The position numbers were made by a program, and so were the translations under genes. Shown one piece after another: positions 1 to 5,648 of a stretch of 6,703 bases of DNA. The notes beneath the pieces were generated by a model, which made no database searches, was not told the origin of the DNA, and was given only the letters and a program-made list of their open reading frames with translations. The stretch lies in NCBI GenBank assembly GCA_905235875.1, contig CAJONL010000162.1:1-6703 (forward strand), given 5' to 3'. The first letter of the stretch is position 1; the number at the start of each line of letters is the position of its first letter. Source of the DNA: an uncultured Bacilli bacterium (GTDB lineage: Bacteria; Bacillota_I; Bacilli_A; RF39; UBA660).

Positions 1-74
1 CTAATACTATTGTTTTTGCATTACCTGTAGAAATACTAAGAGCTTTTGAAAGTAAAACAAAAGATAATAAATAA
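1..74 (+). CDS. 3' end of an unidentified protein (partial)
   Basis: A reading frame enters from the left edge and ends at the TAA at 72-74. From position 3 the visible tail contains NTIVFALPVEILRAF followed by a charged Lys/Asp/Asn-rich end. The start lies outside the window. A short hydrophobic strand, then a Leu-Pro-x-Glu turn and helix near the C-terminus, is vaguely reminiscent of SPFH/band-7 (stomatin-like) proteins. Some two dozen residues cannot establish this, so no function is assigned. A hairpin terminator begins 8 bases after the stop, which supports this being a genuine gene end. Confidence 0.55.
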   Translation, partial: NTIVFALPVEILRAFESKTKDNK

Positions 75-81
75 AATAGAT

Positions 82-118
82 AAAACCTAGAATTAATTAA
101 AAATTAAATCTAGGTTTT
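82..118. terminator. Intrinsic terminator, possibly bidirectional
   Basis: The left arm AAAACCTAGA (82-91) pairs perfectly with TCTAGGTTTT (109-118). After one A-A mismatch the stem can extend by four more A/T pairs (93-96 with 104-107). A T-run closes the right side and an A-run the left side. It lies directly downstream of the plus-strand gene ending at 74. It also lies about 60 bases past the stop of the minus-strand hydrolase, so it may end both transcripts. Confidence 0.75.
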
Positions 119-175
119 TATAATAAAGTTATTGAAAAATAAACAACTATTATCATATCAATTCATATTTTTTAA

Positions 176-1183
176 CTATTTATTAAATCCTAACAAAGTT
201 TTTATAATATCATCCATATAACTAGTTATTTCTGGGTCTATATTTCTATAACTTTTATATATATTCTGTATATCAAAAAAATTTAAACTAAATTTTGATG
301 TATAACTTTTATCAATAGTTTTAAACAACTCCTCTAATAAATCTTTCATCTTTTCATTATCTAACTGTTCTAAAGGACTAGTAGTACTATTATGTATTTT
401 ATCGCTTACTATACTTAAATTTGCAGGTATAAAATACTCCCCAAATATATTCCAGTACGTTGGATCATGTGTATCAAATGAAATAGAACTAGTTTTTATA
501 ACATTATAAGAATTACTATTTAAAAGAACACCTATATAAGAATTATATGGAACTATATTAATAACTTTTTTAGATACCTTTTTATATTTTAAAGATTTAT
601 ATTCTTTTTCCCTAAAACCAGGTCCATCAAAATTATATATTTTACTAATTTTTTTTAATTTTTTATCATTTACATTCATAGCACTACTAACAGCAAGATT
701 TCCACCTTTAGAGTGCCCTACTACATGATATTTTTTTCTAGAATTACCCTTAATTATTCTATCTAAATAATTATAAGCTAAATTTTGAGTATATGTTGGA
801 TATGAATAACCTAATCTAAAATTTTCAAACCATCCAATGAATGAACCATCTGTACCTTCAAAAGAAATAATTCTTAAGTTATTAAGTTCAAAAGTCAAAG
901 CACCAAACTGAGTGCAATCATCCTTTTTACTAGTATAATCAATTAATTTTAGATTTTTATACCTTTTTGAATCTTTAATCATAGAATATATATCTAATGC
1001 TTTTTCATACATATGGCCATAACCCTTAGACTTTAATTTTATATCTTTTAAAAGACATTTCTTATTAAAATTTATTGGTAAATAACTTAAAATAGATATT
1101 ATTAAATCATCTATTATATTAAAAGAATACTCATATACTTCCTTATCTTTATAAAAATTAATATAATCATACACATTATACAT
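176..1183 (-). CDS. DUF2974/Mbeg1-like alpha/beta hydrolase
   Basis: This 335-residue protein is a predicted serine hydrolase of the lipase-like DUF2974 (Mbeg1-like) family, whose substrate is unknown. The nucleophile elbow is GHSKGGNLA with Ser158. An upstream strand reads ISFEGTDGSFIGWFENF (about 106-122), the region that supplies the oxyanion hole in lipases. NFDGPGF (184-190, Asp186) and the HDPTYW segment (His239) match the family's usual acid and histidine regions. From memory the family normally has FRGTD where this protein has FEGTD. No signal peptide or membrane helix is visible, so it is probably cytoplasmic. The start is supported by GGTG (1191-1194) seven bases before the ATG, and by an extended -10 just upstream. 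It is transcribed apart from the operon to its right. Family assignment is confident; the biological role is unknown. Confidence 0.85.
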   Translation of the reverse strand: MYNVYDYINFYKDKEVYEYSFNIIDDLIISILSYLPINFNKKCLLKDIKLKSKGYGHMYEKALDIYSMIKDSKRYKNLKLIDYTSKKDDCTQFGALTFELNNLRIISFEGTDGSFIGWFENFRLGYSYPTYTQNLAYNYLDRIIKGNSRKKYHVVGHSKGGNLAVSSAMNVNDKKLKKISKIYNFDGPGFREKEYKSLKYKKVSKKVINIVPYNSYIGVLLNSNSYNVIKTSSISFDTHDPTYWNIFGEYFIPANLSIVSDKIHNSTTSPLEQLDNEKMKDLLEELFKTIDKSYTSKFSLNFFDIQNIYKSYRNIDPEITSYMDDIIKTLLGFNK

Positions 1184-1200
1184 CTATTATCACCATTATA

Positions 1201-1209
1201 AGTATAGCA
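1201..1209 (-). promoter_or_regulatory. Extended -10 promoter of the DUF2974 gene
   Basis: Read on the minus strand this is TGCTATACT, an extended -10 (TGn plus TATACT). No good -35 exists 16-18 bases upstream (best TTTCAT). It is placed to start a short leader carrying the GGTG ribosome site for the hydrolase gene. Together with the hairpin at 1231-1273 it separates this gene from the upstream operon. Confidence 0.5.
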
Positions 1210-1230
1210 AAATTAATAAGAAAATGAAAT

Positions 1231-1273
1231 AAAAAAGAAATAAACTAATCTATTTATAATTTATTTCTTTTTT
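1231..1273 (-). terminator. AT-rich hairpin ending the pyrophosphatase-sortase operon
   Basis: AAAAAAGAAATAAA (1231-1244) is a perfect 14-base complement of 1260-1273, with a 15-base loop. On the minus strand the stem is followed by a U-rich tract. The distal arm includes the last Lys codons and stop of the small coiled-coil gene. Only one G-C pair is present, so the stem is weak, but its position and the U-tract fit a terminator. Confidence 0.5.
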
Positions 1274-1455
1274 AAAAGCTTAGCTATTTCTTTATCTTTT
1301 TCTCCTATTTGTGCTTCATACATATTACTTTCTTCATCAATTATTTCTTGATACTTTTTTTCTAGTTTATCTAAATTTCTAACAACTGATACTTTATTAT
1401 ATCCACCAAATATAGATGTTTTAATCTTATCCTTTTTTGCTTTAATCCTAACCAT
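1261..1455 (-). CDS. Small DivIVA-like coiled-coil protein
   Basis: This is a 64-residue basic, helical protein. A Lys-rich start (residues 2-13) is followed by the hydrophobic/glycine motif IFGGYNK (15-21). A heptad-like helix then runs to the C-terminus (about 22-63, with Val/Leu/Ile at regular spacing). The order resembles the N-terminal membrane-binding turn and first coiled coil of DivIVA-domain proteins (GY-(N/D)-K-x-x-V followed by a helix), which mark cell poles or septa. The longer C-terminal coiled coil of real DivIVA is missing, so the relation is tentative. An in-frame TAG lies two codons upstream, so no longer start is possible. The ATG directly abuts AGGAG with no spacer, which is unusual. 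It is the last gene of the run, 41 bases after the sortase stop. Confidence 0.6.
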   Translation of the reverse strand: MVRIKAKKDKIKTSIFGGYNKVSVVRNLDKLEKKYQEIIDEESNMYEAQIGEKDKEIAKLLKKK

Positions 1456-1460
1456 CTCCT

Positions 1461-1489
1461 ATTCTAATAAAAGTTTATCATTTTGACTA
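1461..1489 (-). promoter_or_regulatory. Possible internal promoter before the coiled-coil gene
   Basis: On the minus strand TAGTCA (1484-1489) and TAGAAT (1461-1466) are separated by 17 bases, matching 4/6 and 5/6 of the sigma-A consensus. The -10-like box ends five bases before the ATG of the small coiled-coil gene, so a transcript from it would have almost no leader. In DNA this AT-rich, such matches arise by chance; treat as a hypothesis. Confidence 0.25.
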
Positions 1490-1496
1490 TATTTCG

Positions 1497-2333
1497 TCAA
1501 TTTTTTTCTTCAATATTTATAAGTCTTGCATGAACTACCATTCTAACACCATTTGCTGTGTAACAAGATGACAAAGTAAGTATGCTATCTTCTTTATACA
1601 CTTCAGTATTAAAATCAAATTTACTTCTATTCTTTATTTTGTTAAGCCATTTTTCAAAATCAATATCATCTGTAAAATCAGTACTTAAATAATAACTTTC
1701 AGCATTTATTTTATATGTAGAAAATATTAAATACGATGCATTATAATCGGGTGTAGATATTTTTATTACCCTATTATCCTTATTATTAAACCATTTTTCA
1801 TCTAAAGTATTTCTTAATGTATGAAACATAGAACCATCTACTCTACTATGAGCATAAATAATAGTATTCTTATTCATTATATTATTATTTCTATAATCCA
1901 TAAATACCCATCCAGCTTCATTATACTTTCTATAATAATCATGATTTAGATAAAAACTATTATTACTAGATTGTACCACTGGATAATTTATTTTAGTACC
2001 TTTTATTTGAATCCAAGCAACTGTATCAGGATTAGTTTTTAAAAGATTAGTAAAATTAACATTTATAAGTGGATAATTTATATAATCAAAATATGGATCA
2101 AATTTATTCTTAGGCTTTTTTGCCTTTTTAGCACTTTTCGCTGATACTTCTTCCATATCCGAATCATTTATTGCATTATTCTGTGCAGCACTACCCTTAT
2201 TATTATCCATTTGCCATAAAATAATTTTATAAGAAGAATAACAAAAAACAATAGTAAGTACTAATATTAGTACAAGTAAAAACATATTAATAACTCTTTT
2301 TCTTTTTATATTTTTTATTACTTTTTCATCCAT
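1497..2333 (-). CDS. srtB: Class B sortase
   Basis: This 278-residue membrane-anchored cysteine transpeptidase would cut a sorting motif in secreted proteins and join them to peptidoglycan or pilin. Residues 7-13 are basic and are followed by one membrane helix (about 16-40), so the C-terminal catalytic domain lies outside. A Ser/Ala/Lys-rich linker (about 44-78) leads to the sortase domain (about 80-274). Its triad is visible as His162 in YAHSR, Cys257 in LTLSSC and Arg264 in GVRMVVHARL. The N-terminal FTNLLKTNPDTVAWIQI stretch and the overall length fit class B rather than A. The Cys-to-Arg spacing (7 residues) is shorter than the 10 of S. aureus SrtB. The start has TAAAGGA, which overlaps the stop of the upstream pyrophosphatase gene (11-base gap), so the two are co-transcribed. 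The gene ends in TGA. No LPxTG-type substrate is visible in the window. Confidence 0.92.
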   Translation of the reverse strand: MDEKVIKNIKRKRVINMFLLVLILVLTIVFCYSSYKIILWQMDNNKGSAAQNNAINDSDMEEVSAKSAKKAKKPKNKFDPYFDYINYPLINVNFTNLLKTNPDTVAWIQIKGTKINYPVVQSSNNSFYLNHDYYRKYNEAGWVFMDYRNNNIMNKNTIIYAHSRVDGSMFHTLRNTLDEKWFNNKDNRVIKISTPDYNASYLIFSTYKINAESYYLSTDFTDDIDFEKWLNKIKNRSKFDFNTEVYKEDSILTLSSCYTANGVRMVVHARLINIEEKN

Positions 2334-2344
2334 ATTATTATCCT

Positions 2345-3973
2345 TTATCTAAGTTTATTAATTCCTTTTATTAATTGAGGTACTATTTGTTTTTTTCTAG
2401 ATACTTGTCCATCTATAAAAATACCTTCATGTATTTCTTTTAAGTTATATCCTTCCTTAATAACATTTTCTGCCTCTTTAGTATATATTAAATATGAACC
2501 ATTTTTAAGTATATCTGTTACTACTACAAGAATAAAGTTTAATTTAAGAGTTTTTTTCATTTGTTCTATTTTTTCTATATAAAGATCAATATTATTAAAT
2601 ATTTCATCTATTTCAAGAGTAATAACTTGACTTACTGCATACTTATATAAATCTTCAAATTCAAATACTTTTAAATCAGTATTTAAAATATCATCAATAC
2701 TTTTATTAGTAATGGTACTACCTTTCTTAAACATAGTAAAGCCATATTTTTTATAATCAAGTTTACATATTTTAGCAAGTTCTTTAACTGCTTTTTTATC
2801 TATATCTGTAGTTGTAGGACTTTTTAATATTAAAGTATCAGAAAGTATTCCAGATAAAAGAAGTCCTGCTACTGGTTTTATTATTCTAATCTTTTTTTCT
2901 TTATATAATTCATAAACTATAGTACTAGTAGACCCTACTGCCATATTACGAAAGTTAATTGGAATATTAGTAGTTAGATCTCCTATTTTATGATGATCTA
3001 CTATTTCTAAAATATTTGCTTGAGAAAGCCCTGTAACACTTTGACTACTTTCATTATGATCAACTAGAATTACATTTTTGCGATTAAAATCATCAACATC
3101 TGTAATTCTTAAAAGTCCTAAACACTTATTTTTATTATTAACTACTGGATAGTTATTATGCTTAAGTCTTTTAGATATTTCAATAAAATCATTATAGTAA
3201 TCATTTTCATTAAAGCAAATGATTCTTTCTTCATCACAAAAACTTTTTGCATAGTTTGACCAATTTATAAGCATAGTAGTATAAAAAGTATCTAGTGGTG
3301 TACTTATAATGTTTACTTTACTTTTTTTAGCCAAAGATAATAGTTCTTTATCTAGAGTAGAATCACCCACTAGAATAATAGTTTTAACATCATTTTTAAT
3401 GGCATACTCAACAACTCTTGGCCTATTCGAAGAAATTAAAATATTATCTGAAGAAAGTTTTACTTCATTTACAAATACTTTACTTTTATAACCACCAACA
3501 ATTATGTTTCCTTCTATATCATTTTTATATTTTAATATTTTTTTTCCTTTAATTACTTTTAAAAGGTTATCATAAGATGTAGTAAGATATCTTAAATTAC
3601 CCTCAATTAATCTATTAAGTATTATTTTTAAAGTAATAAGCCCTTCAAAATGCCCTTCACTGTCTACTATTGGTACACCTGTAATTTTTTTAGCACTTAG
3701 AAAATCATATACATCTTTTATAGAATCAGTATCTTTTAAAACATAATTTTTATGATACTTCATATCTTTTACTTGTAATTTTACATTATCTAACATTTTA
3801 GGTTTTTTTACTTTAAAATACTCTAATACAAACTTAGTTTCTTCATTTAGTTCATCAAGAACACGAGCTTCAGTATTATCTCCTAGTTTGTTTTTAAAAT
3901 ATGATAAACTAATAGCACTACAAACTGAATCTGTATCAGGATTATGATGACCAAATATATAAGTTTTTCCCAT
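2345..3973 (-). CDS. ppaC: Mn-dependent inorganic pyrophosphatase with CBS and DRTGG domains
   Basis: This is a family II (DHH superfamily) cytoplasmic pyrophosphatase, hydrolysing pyrophosphate to phosphate and pulling biosynthetic reactions forward. From Met at 3973 it has 542 residues. The first DHH block is GHHNPDTDS (His9, Asp13, Asp15). It is followed by CBS1 (about 66-126), a DRTGG domain (about 155-245) and CBS2 (about 245-298). The DHH block resumes with LVDHNE (Asp305), IVDHH (His327/328) and GILSDT (Asp379), and the DHHA2 domain ends with SRKKQIVP (525-532). All expected metal ligands are present. In characterised relatives the CBS pair binds adenine nucleotides and, with DRTGG, diadenosine polyphosphates, making activity energy-responsive. 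A longer frame starts at 3994, but that ATG has no ribosome site and overlaps the likely -10; AAAGGGTG sits correctly for 3973. It is the first gene of the operon. Confidence 0.96.
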   Translation of the reverse strand: MGKTYIFGHHNPDTDSVCSAISLSYFKNKLGDNTEARVLDELNEETKFVLEYFKVKKPKMLDNVKLQVKDMKYHKNYVLKDTDSIKDVYDFLSAKKITGVPIVDSEGHFEGLITLKIILNRLIEGNLRYLTTSYDNLLKVIKGKKILKYKNDIEGNIIVGGYKSKVFVNEVKLSSDNILISSNRPRVVEYAIKNDVKTIILVGDSTLDKELLSLAKKSKVNIISTPLDTFYTTMLINWSNYAKSFCDEERIICFNENDYYNDFIEISKRLKHNNYPVVNNKNKCLGLLRITDVDDFNRKNVILVDHNESSQSVTGLSQANILEIVDHHKIGDLTTNIPINFRNMAVGSTSTIVYELYKEKKIRIIKPVAGLLLSGILSDTLILKSPTTTDIDKKAVKELAKICKLDYKKYGFTMFKKGSTITNKSIDDILNTDLKVFEFEDLYKYAVSQVITLEIDEIFNNIDLYIEKIEQMKKTLKLNFILVVVTDILKNGSYLIYTKEAENVIKEGYNLKEIHEGIFIDGQVSRKKQIVPQLIKGINKLR

Positions 3974-3980
3974 ATAATCA

Positions 3981-3988
3981 CACCCTTT
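3981..3988 (-). promoter_or_regulatory. ppaC: Ribosome binding site that fixes the ppaC start
   Basis: Minus-strand AAAGGGTG lies seven bases before the ATG at 3971-3973. The in-frame ATG at 3992-3994 has only A/T bases upstream, so the shorter protein, beginning MGKTYIFGHH, is the real product. Confidence 0.8.
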
Positions 3989-3992
3989 TATC

Positions 3993-3998
3993 ATTATA
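3993..3998 (-). promoter_or_regulatory. -10 element of the ppaC operon promoter
   Basis: Minus-strand TATAAT is a perfect -10 match. No recognisable -35 is found 16-18 bases further up. Transcription would start near 3986, just ahead of the AAAGGGTG ribosome site. Nearby alternatives are TATGAT (4004-4009) and TGATACTAT. Confidence 0.4.
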
Positions 3999-4067
3999 AT
4001 AGTATCATAATTATCTATTTTTTTAAAGAAAAGAGTTTTAAATTATTATTATTTTACATATTTTTAA

Positions 4068-4096
4068 TTGACATGAAATAAAATTAAGTATAAAAT
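4068..4096 (+). promoter_or_regulatory. Strong sigma-A promoter of tRNA-Cys
   Basis: A perfect TTGACA (4068-4073) is followed after 17 bases by TAAAAT (4091-4096, 5/6). Initiation is expected near 4103, a few bases before the mature tRNA 5' end. It is the best -35/-10 pair in the window, as expected for a stable RNA gene. Confidence 0.85.
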
Positions 4097-4108
4097 GTAT
4101 TTATTGAT

Positions 4109-4183
4109 GGGTCTATAGCCAAGTGGTAAGGCATGGGTCTGCAAAACCTTGATTCGCCGGTTCAAATCCGGCTAGGCCCTCCA
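4109..4183 (+). tRNA. tRNA-Cys (GCA anticodon)
   Basis: The full cloverleaf can be folded. The acceptor GGGTCTA (4109-4115) pairs with TAGGCCC (4173-4179), including one G-U. The D stem is GCC/GGC with loop AAGTGGTAA. The anticodon loop CTGCAAA carries GCA at 4141-4143. The T arm is GCCGG/CCGGC with loop TTCAAAT. The discriminator is U (4180), an identity base for cysteinyl-tRNA synthetase, and CCA is encoded (4181-4183). The anticodon stem is weak: position 27-43 is U opposite U and 28-42 is G-U. It is a single-gene unit with its own promoter and terminator. Confidence 0.96.
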
Positions 4184-4195
4184 TTATAAATTAAT

Positions 4196-4218
4196 AACGA
4201 CATGATTGTCGTTTTTTT
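4196..4218 (+). terminator. Intrinsic terminator of tRNA-Cys
   Basis: AACGACA (4196-4202) pairs with TGTCGTT (4207-4213) around a TGAT tetraloop and runs into seven T residues (4212-4218). It lies 12 bases after the tRNA CCA end. Confidence 0.9.
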
Positions 4219-4255
4219 ATTTACATATAAATAGTAAAGAAATAATCCTTTTTTA

Positions 4256-4284
4256 TTGATTAATCTATAAAAATAGAGTATTCT
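4256..4284 (+). promoter_or_regulatory. Probable promoter of the DUF5684 gene
   Basis: TTGATT (4256-4261) and TATTCT (4279-4284) are 17 bases apart and each matches 4/6 of consensus. Initiation near 4291 would give a leader of about 16 bases that carries AAAGGAG (4293-4299), ideally placed seven bases before the ATG. The tRNA terminator upstream makes an independent promoter necessary. Confidence 0.45.
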
Positions 4285-4306
4285 TTAAGTAGAAAGGAGT
4301 ATTTTT

Positions 4307-4999
4307 ATGAAATTTTTAAACTTTTTACAATCTTATACAACATATGGTAATTATGGTAACTACGGAAACTATAGAAACTACGGAAATTATGGATATAATT
4401 TCCCAGACGTAACTCAAAACACTGATTTTTCAGCAATACTTGGAGGTATAATTGCAGTTCTTGGCATTTTTCTTTTAATTGCCGGTGTAATTGCAATACT
4501 TATGATTATTGCTAACTGGAAACTATTTAAGAAAATGGGACTAGAAGGATGGAAATCACTTATTCCATTTGTTAAAGATTATCTTCAAATGGAAAAGACA
4601 GGAGTTAATCAAAAATGGCTTTTAATTGTTCTATTTGGAGGTATAATTGCAATAATACCACTTATTGGATTTTTGATTTACTTAGTAGCAGCAATATATC
4701 TTTGGATACTTACAAGTGTATCTCTTGCTAGAAGTTTTGGTAAATCAGATAGCTTTGCTGTTGGGCTAATTCTTCTTGCACCAATTTTTGTATGTATTTT
4801 AGCTTTCGGTGATAGTAAATATATTGGCGCTAAACCAATGAATGATATAATTTTTAAAAATAATGTTTCTGTAGTAAATGAAGAAAGTAATATTGAACCA
4901 AAAAAAGAAAACAAAACTAAAGCTGGTTTTTGTCCTGAATGTGGAGAAAAAATAAAAGCTAATGATAAGTTTTGTCCTAAATGTGGAAAAAAACTATAA
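4307..4999 (+). CDS. DUF5684-type membrane protein with GNY repeats and C-terminal zinc ribbon
   Basis: This is a 230-residue integral membrane protein of unknown function. Residues 13-30 are a short Gly-Asn-Tyr repeat. A membrane helix follows (about 43-69), then the soluble stretch IANWKLFKKMGLEGWKSLIP (68-87), the signature that suggests DUF5684. More hydrophobic segments lie at about 104-121, 122-140 and 150-167. A charged linker (191-206) ends in a zinc ribbon of two CxxC knuckles, Cys209/Cys212 and Cys223/Cys226 (FCPECGEKI, FCPKCGKKL). The ribbon suggests a cytoplasmic C-terminus that binds zinc, perhaps for protein contacts. No cleavable signal peptide is evident. AAAGGAG seven bases before the ATG fixes the start. 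It is a single-gene unit converging with the kinase gene, with which it shares a terminator. Confidence 0.85.
   Translation: MKFLNFLQSYTTYGNYGNYGNYRNYGNYGYNFPDVTQNTDFSAILGGIIAVLGIFLLIAGVIAILMIIANWKLFKKMGLEGWKSLIPFVKDYLQMEKTGVNQKWLLIVLFGGIIAIIPLIGFLIYLVAAIYLWILTSVSLARSFGKSDSFAVGLILLAPIFVCILAFGDSKYIGAKPMNDIIFKNNVSVVNEESNIEPKKENKTKAGFCPECGEKIKANDKFCPKCGKKL
4346..4390 (+). repeat. Five 9-base tandem repeats encoding Gly/Arg-Asn-Tyr
   Basis: The units are GGTAATTAT, GGTAACTAC, GGAAACTAT, AGAAACTAC and GGAAATTAT, and a degenerate sixth (GGATATAAT) follows. The reading frame is kept, giving GNY GNY GNY RNY GNY then GYN. The units differ mostly at third codon positions, so the peptide repeat seems maintained while the DNA has diverged. 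Confidence 0.9.
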
Positions 5000-5005
5000 T
5001 TAACC

Positions 5006-5029
5006 AAAAAAGAGCTTAAGCTCTTTTTT
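5006..5029. terminator. Palindromic bidirectional terminator shared by convergent genes
   Basis: AAAAAAGAGC (5006-5015), loop TTAA and GCTCTTTTTT (5020-5029) form a perfect palindrome with a T-run on either strand. It begins seven bases after the plus-strand DUF5684 stop. It also contains the stop (5016-5018) and last four codons (Lys-Lys-Arg-Ala) of the minus-strand kinase. Confidence 0.9.
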
Positions 5030-5567
5030 TATACTCATTTATAATTATATCTACTACTTCATCAATGCTTTTATTTGTAGTATCAATTACTAAATCATAA
5101 TTACTCATATCAGTTCTGTCAACATTATAAAGTTTTAAATACCTTTCATTTTCTAAATCAGTTCTCTTAATCAAATCATTTTTATACGCTTCAACCGATT
5201 TATGATTTTCTGTATCCTTTCTTTCTTCATCTAAAAATGCCCTTTTACTAGCCACATCAATATCTACTTTTAAATATATTTTAAAAGAATCTGGGACTTT
5301 GTAAAAACCCATTCTAGCATCTATTACTACCCTATTATTTTCTTTAGCATAAACTTCTGTATTATTCTCTATTTGGCGATCAATTTCGGGATGCATTTTT
5401 ACATATTCTCCAAAGCTTGTTACATCCATATTATACTTTTTAGCAAGAGTTCTAAAATATAAACCATTACTATAATAAGTATATCCTAATTTTTGGCATA
5501 TAATTTTACTAATAGTACTTTTACCTGAAGCTAAATCTCCAGTTATTGTTATAATTTCTTTTTCCAT
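5016..5567 (-). CDS. Cytidylate kinase-like P-loop kinase
   Basis: This 183-residue cytoplasmic protein is a predicted nucleoside monophosphate kinase resembling the short CMP/dCMP kinase group (COG1102-like) rather than the longer classical Cmk. The Walker A loop is GDLASGKST (10-18). A substrate-side segment YSNGLYFRTLAKKYNMD (32-48) follows. Next is the strand-loop VVIDARMG (80-87), where the group often has E-G-R or D-S-R. The lid region has RTDLENERYLKLYNVD (135-150), with Arg135 and Arg142 likely contacting phosphates. The end YDLVIDTT (157-164) is typical of the fold. Phosphorylation of CMP/dCMP is inferred; another small substrate is possible. The upstream sequence lacks a good ribosome site (only GGGA close to the ATG), and a -10 element ends six bases before the ATG. 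The 3' end lies inside a shared terminator. Confidence 0.8.
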   Translation of the reverse strand: MEKEIITITGDLASGKSTISKIICQKLGYTYYSNGLYFRTLAKKYNMDVTSFGEYVKMHPEIDRQIENNTEVYAKENNRVVIDARMGFYKVPDSFKIYLKVDIDVASKRAFLDEERKDTENHKSVEAYKNDLIKRTDLENERYLKLYNVDRTDMSNYDLVIDTTNKSIDEVVDIIINEYKKRA

Positions 5568-5573
5568 ATTCCC

Positions 5574-5603
5574 ACTATAACATAAAACGTAAAGAAATGT
5601 AAA
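5574..5603 (-). promoter_or_regulatory. Promoter of the kinase gene, possibly giving a leaderless mRNA
   Basis: On the minus strand TTTACA (5598-5603, 5/6) is followed after 18 bases by TATAGT (5574-5579, 5/6), itself preceded by TGT to make an extended -10. Only GGGAAT separates the -10 from the ATG, so initiation would fall at or within a base or two of the start codon. Confidence 0.55.
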
Positions 5604-5648
5604 TAATAATTATAAATACTGTAAAATAAAGTAAAAAATAATTTAATA

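Noticed and set aside
121..175. Imperfect palindrome around ATATCAATTCATAT
   Set aside because: It is pure A/T except for two mismatched C residues and has no T-run or conserved motif; it is compatible with chance.
1463..1480. Five-codon upstream frame (MINFY, stop) before the coiled-coil gene on the minus strand, a possible leader peptide
   Set aside because: No ribosome site and no attenuator-like hairpin accompany it; short ATG-stop frames are expected by chance in this DNA.
1494..1499. TGA read as Trp (Mycoplasma code) at the sortase end
   Set aside because: Trp is TGG in the genes checked, the protein is complete at the TGA, and read-through would add only eleven residues.
3309..3491. 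Plus-strand open frame of 60 codons
   Set aside because: It lies wholly antisense to the DRTGG region of the pyrophosphatase, has no ribosome site and shows no recognisable motif.
3974..4067. Riboswitch or attenuator upstream of the pyrophosphatase
   Set aside because: The likely -10 lies about 20 bases from the start codon, so the leader is too short. The remaining A/T-rich sequence shows no GC-containing helices.
4346..4399. CRISPR-like or integration-site repeat
   Set aside because: The repeats are 9-base, contiguous, in frame and coding, with no spacers.
4305..4496. Minus-strand open frame of 63 codons over the start of the DUF5684 gene
   Set aside because: Its Tyr/His/Ser-rich stretch is the antisense of the GNY repeat; the plus-strand gene has a good ribosome site and family motifs.
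4678..5007. Minus-strand open frame of 109 codons over the DUF5684 C-terminus
   Set aside because: It is the mirror of the zinc-ribbon coding region and extends into the shared terminator; there is no supporting ribosome site.
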